NCBI GenBank assembly: GCA_029339505.1
Contig: JAQISU010000182.1
Location: 1,232,501 to 1,296,500, forward strand
Length of the DNA: 64,000 bases
Source: Unio delphinus
Lineage: Eukaryota; Mollusca; Bivalvia; Unionida; Unionidae
Direction: 5' to 3'
This document shows positions 1 through 12,300 of this stretch, in pieces. The number at the start of each line of letters is the position of its first letter. Within the stretch, counting starts at the first letter, position 1. Under the pieces are notes generated by a model, which saw only the letters and a list, made by a program, of their open reading frames with translations, was not told where the DNA came from and ran no database searches. The position numbers were made by a program, and so were the translations under genes.

Positions 1-111
1 GCACAATTACAGCTTTACAGATGCTACCGATCAGATGAATGCCTTTACAGCTTGCACCACGTAGACCTCGATTAATCTGATACTAGGAACGCTTGGGTCC
101 CTCTAGTCACT

Positions 112-345
112 ATGGACACCACTTGACACCACAGGACACTTCAGATACTGGGCACTCCATATACTTGACAACTCTACAGCTGGAACTCTCCAGACACTGG
201 ACATCACCGGACAGCGCTAGATACACTGGACTCTGGACATTTCAGACACTGGACAGCTATACAGCTGCGACACTCCATATAATGGTCAATCCAGACATCC
301 GACAACACCGGACAACACTGGACATGTTGGACATTTCTAGACGAT
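112..345. repeat. degenerate short tandem repeat (ACACTGGACA-like)
   Basis: Words such as ACACTGGACA, CACTTCAGATACTGG and CGGACAACACTGGACA recur at irregular 12-24 bp spacing. The copies are strongly diverged. A 104-codon frame runs through it but it only reads the repeat and matches no protein I know. The sequence before it (1-111) shows nothing else definite. Confidence 0.5.
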
Positions 346-1605
346 GGGCAGCTGAAAACATACCCAATACTGTGTACTACTTATATGACACTGGCCTGAA
401 AACGTAATAACGTTATACACGGTAAGTTATACAGATAATATTGCAGGCACAATTTCAAAGCAACAAGTTCAGAAATAAACCTAACCCTGCTTAATACGAG
501 TCCTACTGTACTAAACATTTCTTAAAAGTGTAGCCTTATATTACTTATTCAAAATCCTTCTCTAAATCGTAAACAAGAATATAAACGTGTGCATTATTCT
601 GTGTAAACCAAAGCTACATACCATTCAGAAATTGACGTGGTAGTACAATAGTGTTATCGTATACGCGATACATTTTTTACAATTAAATACCTCTATAGCT
701 GAAGATTTACGAATTCTTATAGTGGATCTCTGACTGACAAGACGTTTCGTAATGTAACGATTTTTACATGTGATGAGGTATTTATACACAGATATTGTCT
801 GTGCATTGAAGGCATTCGGTTCATCTCATCAAAAGCACTTCGCACGTACGGCATAGTATGAATCGAATTCACTATTTTGAAAACTGCGACACCATATACA
901 CTAATCACCATCGAGTAACGTTGTACACCAAAAATGAAACTCTAGTACACTAATTTAATTAATCAAAAAAGGTTTATACAATTCCGTGACAATATAATTA
1001 AACTCATGCATTGATTTGTGTAACTGAGACACGTTTCATGTGTATTAATGTGAGTCACTCTTGATTTAGCCATTAGGATGTATATTAATCGTATTAAGCA
1101 AGGCGATTTTTTTTATGTTCTGGCACATTTGGTATTGATAATGTAGCCTTTGGTATCTGTTGAATTCCTGTAGGACGCCATCTGACATAACAAGCGAGGA
1201 GCATGATCTACTCACAGTAGGATATTAGATTGAAGGCGTAGGTCGCTTCTATGTTTATCTTACAATGAAAATAGACCACTGAGTATCTATCGAGTATCTA
1301 CTGACGTACATACGAAGACCTACCGTAGTATATACATATCCACGTACTCATACATCCACCAATCTACACAATGTTGGAGGGATGAAAGGACGCTAAACGA
1401 AACCGAGTTTGAGAGACGGATAAAGAGAAAAGCAAGATGGAAAGAGAAGAACAACCATAGTGAAGTGGGAGTAAACCGGAAGAAACAGGTTATGAAGTTT
1501 TGCAACGCACTGACTTCGATCGGTCACTCCTTTCCATGATGATCTGATTCTATCATAATAACAGATCGGCTATATTTATAAATACCTTTAGGTTCTGAAA
1601 TTCGG

Positions 1606-1608
<3 letters not shown>
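346..1608. other. spacer, nothing recognised
   Basis: AT-rich single-copy-looking sequence. I see no conserved coding frame, RNA gene or repeat on either strand. Confidence 0.5.

Positions 1609-1689
<81 letters not shown>
1609..1689. repeat. (TA)n microsatellite
   Basis: An uninterrupted run of about 40 AT dinucleotides. Frames across it read as alternating Ile and Tyr and are not genes. Confidence 0.98.
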
Positions 1690-1690
<1 letters not shown>

Positions 1691-2710
1691 CTCTTATAAG
1701 TTTCACACTTTCTATTAATATAGCTCGATCCCGGCATTAAAACCTAAGTCGATTATGCTCTAGGAAACGGAAACCGAATAAAGGCGATACCTTGAAAGAA
1801 GGTACAATCAATCACCACCACTCAGCCACCTCTCCATATACACGTGTAATTTATGCATGTTATGTCAGTTTATTTTGCATTATTCATACTATTATGCCTT
1901 CGTTTTATTATGTAATACTATTGAATGTTATTAGAAGTCACATACAATCAGTCAGTCTTATTGATCATGAATGTAGCAGCAATATATAGCCAATATGTTA
2001 CTTGCATGTAGTTTGATTTCATAGTCCTTCCAAGACCTACTCCACAACATAGAACAGTTAAGTGTGTATAAATTGTCCGTCTAACGGCAAGGGAAGTAGG
2101 CATAGACCCACCGTTGTAAAACGATTCTGCAAATATGTTGCAAATTACACAACTCTATAAGCTCGAGTTCGACCTTGATATTTTCTTTCATCCAATAACA
2201 GAGGACATTACCTTGAAGCTAGTTTATGATTGGCTGGTGGTGGAATGCAAGCTCAGAATAGTATAGCTTTGAGATCAAGACCTGAAATTGAAATAAAATG
2301 TATGTAACGATTGGTCTAGGTCTATCATATTCACTGTTGATGCACTGATACACGAACAATGTAAGTATGCAGCAACGTCTTTTCGGTAGTCGTCTCATAA
2401 AGATCTCTATAATAATTGGCACGTGTTTCTGATTAGCTGATTATCTTGTAGTGTTTCCACGTCTGCGGTGAACATCTTGTCTACAATCCGAATAAGATAT
2501 TAGGAAGCTCATATAAAACAAAATTAAAATACAGCGCGATCAGTTATTTCACTACCATGAAGTACAAGTATCAAACATCCTTACATACCGTATTGAACAT
2601 AATTCAGGTCACTGGCTAGCTGAAAGCACACATTGTAGAAAATAGTTTTTCATCGCAAGAGAAATGTCTGCATAAAGAACAACTAGTTATGGCTTTATCA
2701 AATAAGCATT
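1690..2710. other. spacer, nothing recognised
   Basis: No coding frame, RNA gene or clear repeat recognised on either strand. Confidence 0.5.
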
Positions 2711-2938
2711 TGCATTGTATGGCTGTTTTGACACTTAAAGAAGCTATATAACCCGGCTAGAGTTTAATATTGGGCAAATACAAACATATTTTGATACAAC
2801 AGCGAGCCTTATATCATGTCATTTAAATTGTATGGCTGTCTTGACAGGTAAAGAAGGGATATAACCCAGCTAGATTGTAATATATTTCAAAATACAAAGA
2901 AATTTGGATAAAATAGCGAGTCTTACATCATGTCATTT
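2711..2938. repeat. tandem duplication of a ~115-bp segment
   Basis: Both halves begin near ATTGTATGGCTGT and share the words TATAACCC, GCTAG, ATACAAA, AGCGAG and ATCATGTCATTT in the same order. The copies differ at many positions, so the duplication is old. There are only two copies and no coding content. Confidence 0.8.
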
Positions 2939-3883
2939 TCATAGTTTTCATTGTTTTCTCTTCCATATTTCATGCACGTGTAGTGTGCTTTACGAGATTT
3001 TCCAAGCAAGTGTAGCAAATTTTCTAAAACAATGCCATCAAGATCAATGGGTTTTAAATTTGTATGCTATCTCATATGATTTGTAGTTGCCTTCCTTAGC
3101 TCAACTTAATTAAATGAACTATATTAACAGCAATATATATGTATAATTTGTTTTTGTCCACCCATGTGTGTGTGTGTGTCCAAGTAAAGCTTATTGAACA
3201 AGACCTTAACATGTAAATTAAATCTGTATCTCTAATGTATTCAAAGTTACATGATGCATCGATAATTTTTCACAGCCTTTAACTTACCAAATCCGCGAAT
3301 CAAAGACACACATATTCATTATCATCATTTGTACTAACCTGCTGAGGAGGATTTTTCCTATAATAAGTGTCGTACTCGTTGCCATGATTTATGCTTCTCG
3401 CGTGTAAATCTAGTCCAACATAAAAAAACAGAACTTGATTTTCTTGTCACATCATGCGTCGACAAGTCATGATCTGTGTATCTTCCACATATTACCCACA
3501 ATACACTGCATTAACCTAGATATACTGATAGTTGGATCAGACTATGACCTATTAAGACGTATATTCCAAGCCGCAGTTCAAACAGAACGGTACAAAGACA
3601 TATGTCATGAAGCATGCTTAACCACATTTAAGGACAATTAAACATTTTAGTACCAGAATAACTGTCAAGATAAACAGTACATTCGTGTCGCAATTTCTAT
3701 TTTAAATTAAATTTCTCTAGTATTTATTTGCTTTTCATTGTCATTTGGTACGAAAGGCTGCAATAGATTGTCGGCCAGTGAAGCAAATTCAATAGTGCAT
3801 AACCTTATAAACTCAGTACGCGTAGGCAAGGAATGATGTTTAGGATAATTGTATTATTTTATCCACGGATTCAATCTGCCATA
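2939..3883. other. spacer with a very short (TG)n
   Basis: Nothing recognised except a short TG run near 3165-3178. Confidence 0.5.
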
Positions 3884-4288
3884 AAAACAGTTGTATAATC
3901 ATTACTCTTATACAATCAGTGGTGTTCTAAAACAGTTGTATAATCATTACTCTTATACAATCAGTGGTGTTCTAAAACATAGTATAATCAGTACTCTTAT
4001 ACAATCAGTGGTGTTCTAAAACGTAGTATAATCAGTACTCTTATACAATCAGTGGTGTTCTAAAACAAAGTATAATCATTACTCTTATACAATCAGTGGT
4101 GTTCTAAAACATAGTATAATCATTATTCTTATACAATCAGTGGTGTTCTAAAACAAAGTATAATCATTATTCTTATACAATCAGTGGTGTTCTAAAACAT
4201 AGTATAATCAGTACTCTTATACAATCAGTGGTGTTCTAAAACATAGTATAATCATTACTCTTATACAATCAGTGGTGTTCTAAAACAT
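3884..4288. repeat. 44-bp minisatellite, about 9 copies
   Basis: Nine tandem units, each ending CAATCAGTGGTGTTCTAAAAC. Each unit carries a short inverted repeat, GTATAA and TTATAC, separated by about 9 bases. Units differ mainly in a few bases (ATCATTACT versus ATCAGTACT, and ACAGTTG versus ACATAG), so the array is fairly young. Confidence 0.95.
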
Positions 4289-4471
4289 TCCACGTGTTCT
4301 TCTCTTTATATTAATTTTTAAATGTGTTCGTAATTCATATCGAAAATAAAACTGTGTCAAGGCCATCTTACCAAATGCACTAAGTCAAGGACTTAACGTG
4401 AGAGGTCTTGATATATAAGCGTAAAAATTGTAAACAAACTTTAAAATGATTTGCTTTTCAAAGTGAAAACT

Positions 4472-6508
4472 GCTGGATCAGCTGAATCATACTTTTAAAA
4501 TAATACGTGTCAGTCTGATTGGATGTTTTCTAATACAGCTTAATACGATGGATCAGATGAATGATACTTTTAAAATAATACGTAACAGTCTGATTGTATG
4601 TTTTTTTAATACAACTTAATTCGATGGATCAGATGAATGATACTTTTAAAATAATACGTGTCAGTCTGATTGGATGTTTTCTAATACAGCTTAATACGAT
4701 GGATCAGATGAATGATACTTTTAAAATAATACGTGTCAGTCTGATTGGATGTTTTTTTAATACAGCTTAATTCGATGGATCAGATGAATGATACTTTTAA
4801 AACAATGCGTCGCAGTCTGATTGTATGTTTTCTAATGCAGCTTAATACGATAGATCAGATGAATAATACTTTTAAAACAATACGTGGCAGTCTGATGGTA
4901 TGTTTTCTAATACAGCTTAATATGATGGATCAGATGAATGATACTTTTAAAATAATACGTGGCAGTCTGATTGTATGTTTTCTAATGCAGCTAAATACGA
5001 TGGATCAGATGAATGATACTTTTAAAATAATACGAGTCAGTCTGATTGGATGTTTTCTAATACAGCTTAATACGATGGATCAGATGAATGATACTTTTAA
5101 AATAATATGTGTCAGTCTGATTGTATGTTTTCTAATGCAGCTAAATACGATGGATCAGATGTATGATACTTTTAAAATAATACGTGGCAGTCTGATTGGA
5201 TGTTTTCTAATACAGCTTAATTCGATGGATCAGATGAATGATACTTTTAAAACAATGCGTGGCAGTCTGATTGTATGTTTTCTAATACAGCTTAATACGA
5301 TAGATCAGATAAATGATACTTTTAATACAATACGTGGCAGTCTAATTGTATGTTTTCTAATGCAGCTTAATACGATGGATCAGATGAATGATACTTTTAA
5401 AATATTACGTGTCAGTCTGATTGTATGTTTTCTAATACAGCTTAATACGACAGATCAGATAAATGATACTTTTAATACAATACGTGTCAGTCTGATTGTA
5501 TGTTTTCTAATACAGCTTAATACGATGGATCAGATGAATTATACTTTTAAAATATTACGTGTCAGTCTGAGTGCATGGTTTCTAATGCAGCTAAATACGA
5601 TGGATAAGATGAATAATAATTTTAAAATAATACGTGTCAGTCTGATTGGAAGTTTTCTAATACAGCTTAATTCGATGGAACAGATGAATGATACTTTTAA
5701 AATAATACGTGTCAGTCTGATTGGATGTTTTCTAATACAGCTTAATTCGATGGATCAGATGAATGATACTTTTAAAATAATACGTGTCAGTCTGATTGGA
5801 TGTTTTGTAATGCAGCTTAATACGATGGATCAGATGAATGATACTTTTAAAATAATGCCTGTCAGTCTGATTGGATGTTTTCTAATACAGCTTAATACGA
5901 TGGATCAGATGAATGATACTTTTAAAATAATACGTGTCAGTCTGATTGGATGTGTTTTGATGCAGCTTAATACGATGGATAAGATGAATGATACTTTTAA
6001 AATAATACGTGTGAGTCTGATTGGATGTGTTTTGATGCAGCTTAATACGATGGATCAGATGAATGATACTTTTAAAATAATACGTGTCAGTCTGATTGGA
6101 TGTGTTTTGATGCAGCTTGATACGATGGATCAGCTGAATCATACTTTTAAAATAATACGTGGCAGTCTGATTGTATGTTTTCTAATACAGCTTAATACGA
6201 TAGATCAGATGAATCATACGTTTAAAATAATACGTGGAAGTCTTATTGTATGTTTTCTAATACAGCTTAATACGATGGATCAGATGAATAATACTTTTAA
6301 AATAATACGTGGCAGTCTGATTGTATGTTTTCTAATACAGCTTAATACGAAAGATCAGATGAATCATACGTTTAAAATAATACGTGGCAGTCTTATTGTA
6401 TGTTTTCTAATACAGCTTAATACGATGGATCAGATGAATAATACTTTTAAAATAATACGTGGCAGTCTGATTGTATGTTTTCTAATACAGCTTAATACGA
6501 TGGATAAG
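4472..6508. repeat. 75-bp minisatellite, about 27 copies
   Basis: The unit contains GATGGATCAGATGAATGATA, then ACTTTTAAAATAATACGTG, then CAGTCTGATTGGATGTTTTC and ends in a CAGCTTAATAC-like word. Because 75 is a multiple of three, one plus frame stays open from 4745 to 6553 and would encode a 25-residue repeat (MDQMNDTFK, then IIRVSLIGCFLIQLN). Differences between units change residues as freely as silent positions, and the units before 4745 break the frame. I therefore call it a satellite, not a gene. Two sub-variants, GGCAGTCTGATTGTATG and GTCAGTCTGATTGGATG, mix along the array. The last units (about 6130-6510) are mostly the first type. Confidence 0.93.
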
Positions 6509-6553
6509 CTGCTGACAATATGCTCCACCCGTGTAAATGAAGTCCCGATTTAG

Positions 6554-7019
6554 TTCTCTATCCTATATATTGTAATATTTTTTAAGTTATGGTGTATCTT
6601 AAGGAATTAAGCTGCTTCTACCTATATAAATTAATGTTGCAAGCTTTAATTAAATGTGTTTTTCTCTTACAGGTAATTATTGTGTAACTAACGACGCCAC
6701 AGGAGGCGCACGTTATTAGGGAAATACTTATCCAAAGACTTCATTTCGTGATTACTCGCTGATAAATATGAAACTGCTGAAACGTTTGCCGTTGAATATA
6801 TATACGAAGAATGGCTAATATGTTTGATTTGATTCATATACAATAACTAAAAATGAAGACCCCGAAAAAACGTTTTGATCAACATAATTCGTCTTCAGCA
6901 ACATGATATGCAGATATAAAAAAGAAATGGATTGCTACTTTATTTCTCGCGCTACACTTTATATCCAAGCCTGTTGTTGCCTTGAGAATGTGTAACATTA
7001 TTGTGTTGCTGTAATAATA
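6554..7019. other. spacer, nothing recognised
   Basis: AT-rich sequence with no recognised gene or repeat. Confidence 0.5.
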
Positions 7020-7693
<674 letters not shown>

Positions 7694-7816
7694 TTCGTGA
7701 TTCGTGAAAGCCAAACGGCACTTGTATGATAACATGGTCACCTGACTTTAGAGCCAAATGGATTAAACATTAAGCCCCCATGTTGATATATTTATAGCTA
7801 ACCTCTATTGTGTTTT

Positions 7817-7819
<3 letters not shown>

Positions 7820-7903
<84 letters not shown>
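7820..7903. repeat. (TA)n microsatellite
   Basis: About 42 uninterrupted TA dinucleotides. It is separate from the array just upstream and is followed by ordinary spacer to about 8200. Confidence 0.98.
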
Positions 7904-7905
<2 letters not shown>

Positions 7906-8200
7906 CAAATGACGAATTTGTCTGGTCAATGTGGTAGCAGTGTAAAATGTTGTGTATGCCCCGGAAATGGCATCTGTGGTATTCGAGGATTCTGATCCAA
8001 CATACTAAAAATGACGAATGTGTCATTCGCAGTAGGTTTTAATTGCGGATATTATCAAATCAGCACATTTTTGTCATTCATCGGGTTTCTGGAGACTAGT
8101 GATCTTTTGATATTTTTTAGAAAATAAACATTACTACGTGGATGACGGTCAAGAGGCTTACAGCACACACCAATCAAATCTTCTAACCCTTACTGTTACA

Positions 8201-8202
<2 letters not shown>

Positions 8203-8237
<35 letters not shown>

Positions 8238-8269
8238 AACACACACAAAGACACACACACAAACACAAA
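8203..8269. repeat. (CA)n microsatellite, partly interrupted
   Basis: A CA run followed by interrupted ACACAC and AAACAC words. Confidence 0.95.
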
Positions 8270-8438
8270 GCGTCCTAGTTCATTGATTGATACAGAGTTA
8301 AGGAACAGAGTTAAGGAAAATAATCGCAGTTTTGATAACAACGACGACAATGGTTACACAATCTGTCATTTACTTTATACAGAGTTTATACAAGAAATTT
8401 AGTTTAAACCTAGGTTTAAATGTTTTTGTGAAATGTAA

Positions 8439-8667
8439 CAATTCAGCAACATTTAATTAAAAACGGATATGAAGCGGCTTTCAAATTTGCTTCGCTTCAT
8501 AAATACATTGCCACAAATATTCATTGATTTATCGTGCAATATATATATATATAACACTTTGACAATTAAGCAACATATAATTAACAAACGATATCAGGTG
8601 GCTTTTAAAATGGCCCTGCTTCATAAATTCATTGCTATAAATATACGTTAATATATCGTGCAATATA
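8439..8667. repeat. tandem duplication of a ~121-bp segment
   Basis: CAATTCAGCAACATTTAATT at the start is echoed 121 bp later as CAATTAAGCAACATATAATT. Both copies continue through GGCTTT, TGCTTCATAAA, CATTGC and end in TATCGTGCAATATA. Two diverged copies, not coding. Confidence 0.8.
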
Positions 8668-8694
8668 ATGTGGCTATATATATATATTATTTAG

Positions 8695-11600
8695 AAACTA
8701 TACAAAAGGTAGAAGAGATACAGCAGTTAGAAAAATTAAAAATTAGAACATATACAGGATTTAGATCAGACACAGTTTTTAAAACGGATACAGTATTTAG
8801 AAAAGACAGATTGTTTACAACAGACTCTGTATTTGTAACAGATTCCTTTAAAATAAACAAAGTATTTATGACATATACATTATTTGGAACAGATAAAATA
8901 TTAGAACAGAGTATTTTGAACAGATACAGTATTTAGGACCCATACATTTTTTTTTAGAACAGATACATTCTTTAGATCAGATACATTATTTGGAACAGAC
9001 TTTGTATTTATAACAGATTCTTTATTTAAAACAGACCAAGTATGTATGACATATACATTGTTTAGGACCGATACATTATTTAGGACCCGTACATTATTTA
9101 GAACAGATACATTATTTATAACTCAAACATTATTTAAAACCTACACAGTATTTAGAACATACACATTATTTACAGCACATATCTAATTTAGAACACATGC
9201 AATATTTAGAACACATGCAATATTTAGAACACATGCAGTAGTTAGAAGACATTATTTAAAACAAACACTGTAGTTTGAACATGTTTAGTATTTAGAACAG
9301 ACACATTACTTAACAGATACAGTAATTAGAACATTCATAGTATTACAATAAAAAAGACGTTATTTAGAACAGGTTCTGTATTTAGAACAGAGCCATTATT
9401 TAAAATAAATTCAATATTTAGAGCACACATTATTTAGAATAAATGCAGTTTTTAGAACTCACACATTATTTAGAATAAATGCAGTTTTTGGAACTCACAT
9501 TATTGCGAACAGATTCAGAATTTATAACATATTTACTATTAGGAACAGAGATATTATGCAGAACATACACAGAATTTATAACACACATAATTTAAAACAT
9601 ACACACTATTTATAACAGATGCAGTAGTTAGAGAGAATTTAGATCAGGCACAGTAATTACAACAGACACAGTATTTCAAATAGAAAGAGTACTTACAACA
9701 TACACTATTGATAACATATATTTCATTTCAAATAGAAAGAGTACTTACAACATACACTGTTGATAACATATATTTCATTTCAAATAGAAAGAGTACTTAC
9801 AACATACACTATTGATAACATATATTTCATTTCAAATAGAAAGAGTACTTACAACATACACTATTGATAACATATATTTCATTTCAAATAGAAAGAGTAC
9901 TTACAACATACACTGTTGATAACATATATTTCATTTCAAATAGAAAGAGTACTTACAACATACACTATTGATAACATATATTTCATTTCAAATAGAAAGA
10001 GTACTTACAACATACACTGTTGATAACATATATTTCATTTCAAATATACCCATTATTTATGACATGTACATCATATATAACATATACAATATTTAAAAAG
10101 AAATAGTATTTAGAACAGATACATTATTTAGGACACATACATGACTTAAAAACTACATTGTATTTAGAAAATACACATTATTTAGAATACATAATTTATT
10201 TAGAACTTTAGCAATATTTAGAACACCTGCATTATCTAGAAAACACATTATTTAGAACAGATATATTACTGAGAACTCACACAATATTTAAATCATATAG
10301 TATTTAAAAGAATCATATTATTTAAATCAAATAAAACGTTTGAAACTGGTATGGCGTGTACAGCATATACAGTTTTTAGAACACACACGTTATTTAGAAC
10401 ATGTTCATTATGTAAAACAGATTCAGTTTTTAGAACACACATTATTTAGAACCGATTTAATATTTAGAACATACACTATTTAGAACAGATGCAGCATCTA
10501 GAACAAACACATTATTAACAAAAAACAGATTCATTAGTTAGAACACACATTATTTAGAACCGATTCATTATTTAGCACTCACACTATTTAGAACACATTC
10601 AGCATTTATAAAACACACGTTATTTAGAAAATATTCATTATTTAGAACACAGCATTTAGAACAGATTCAGTTTTGAGAACTCACACATTATTTATACCAA
10701 ATTCAGTACTGAGAACATACACGTTATTTGAACACATTCAGAATTGAGAACATACACGTTATTTGAACATATTCAGAATTGAGAACTTGCACATTACTTT
10801 GAACATATTCAGTAGTTAGAACTCCCACATTATTTAGAACATATACAGTATTTATTAAACACATTATTGAGAACAGATTCAGTATTTAAAACAGATTCAT
10901 TATTTGGAACAGATTCATTATTTAGAACAGATTCAGGTTTTAGAACAGACATTATTTAGAACATATTCATTATTTAGAGAGCACACATTTTTTTAAACAT
11001 ATTAATTATTTAGATCGCACACATTATTTAGAACAGATTGAGTATTGAGAAATCACATATTATTTATAACAGATTGAGTATTGAGAAATCACACATTTTT
11101 TTAAAGAAAATATTAAATATTCGGACCGTACATTATTAGAACTGATTCAATATTAAAAGACACACCTTATTTAGAATAGACTCAGTATGTTGAACATATA
11201 TATTTTTAGAACATTTACAATATTTAGAACAAACACATAATTTAGAACAGATTCAATATTTAGACCACACACATTATTTAGAACAGATTCTATATTTATC
11301 ACACACATTATTTAGAACAGATACATTATTTAGAACATATACAATATTTAGAACAGAAACATTATTTAGAACAGATACATTATTTAGAACAGATTTAGAA
11401 CAAATACAGTATTTAAAACTGACTAAGTAATTAGAACTGACACATTATTTAGAACATATAACTATTTAAAACACAGTAATTAGAACTGACACATTATTTA
11501 GAACATATAACTATTTAAAACACATACATTATTTCGAATATATACAATATTTAGAACAGACACAGTATTTAAAACTGACACATTATTTAGAACATTATAA

Positions 11601-12300
11601 GTATTTAAAACACATACATTATTTCGAATAGGTACAGTATTTACAGCATATGCATTATTTAGAACATATACAGTATTTAGAACAGATACATTATTTAGAA
11701 CACATACATTATTTAGAACAGATACATTATTTAGAACATATACAGTATTTAAAACTGACACATTATTTAGAACATTATAAGTATTAGCAACACGTACATT
11801 ATTTCGAATAGGTACAGTATTTACAACATATGCATTTTTTAGAACACATACATTATTTAGAATAGACACATTATATACACTATTTAGAACAGATACATTT
11901 TTTAGAACATACACAGTATTTAGAACTGACACATAAGTTAGATCACATATATCATTTAGAACACATACATTATTTCGAATAGGTGCAGTATTTAGAACAG
12001 ATACATTATTTAGAACACATGCATTATTTAGAACACATGCATTATTTAGAACACATGCATTATTTAGAACAGATACATTATTTAGAACACATGCATTATT
12101 TAGAAAAGAAGACAGGGTATTTTAAACAATTACAGTATTCAGAACAAACAAAGTGTTTGGAAGGTGCAATATTCAGAACAGACAAGTTATTTAATGCAGA
12201 CACAATATTTAAAACAGACACACTGTTTTGAATATATACAGTATTTAAAATAGATAATCGTACTTAGAACAGACACAGTAGTTAGAACAGACACGGTACA
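8695..12300. repeat. degenerate ~18-bp minisatellite, ~3.6 kb
   Basis: The word TATTTAGAACAGATACAT and variants (CACATACA, AGACACAG, TTCAGT and so on) recur about every 17-19 bp for more than 3 kb. Because 18 is a multiple of three, runs of it give spurious frames such as a minus-strand VLNNVS repeat at 11498-11932 and a plus-strand one at 11983-12231. Copies are most alike in 11200-12100 and more diverged at the left edge. Confidence 0.93.
9676..10042. repeat. 52-bp higher-order repeat, 7 copies, inside the 18-bp array
   Basis: Seven near-identical units with AAATAGAAAGAGTACTTACA followed by ACATACACTATTGATAACAT and ATATTTCATTTC. The only clear variation is ACTATTG versus ACTGTTG. The uniformity, against the diverged flanking 18-bp units, points to a later local amplification. 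Confidence 0.95.

Noticed and set aside
5882..6142. Minus-strand 86-codon repeat protein
   Set aside because: It is the antisense reading of the 75-bp satellite.
4745..6553. A 602-codon open frame as a real gene
   Set aside because: It is the 75-bp satellite read in one frame. Units before 4745 break the frame, differences between units hit all codon positions, and no domain is present.
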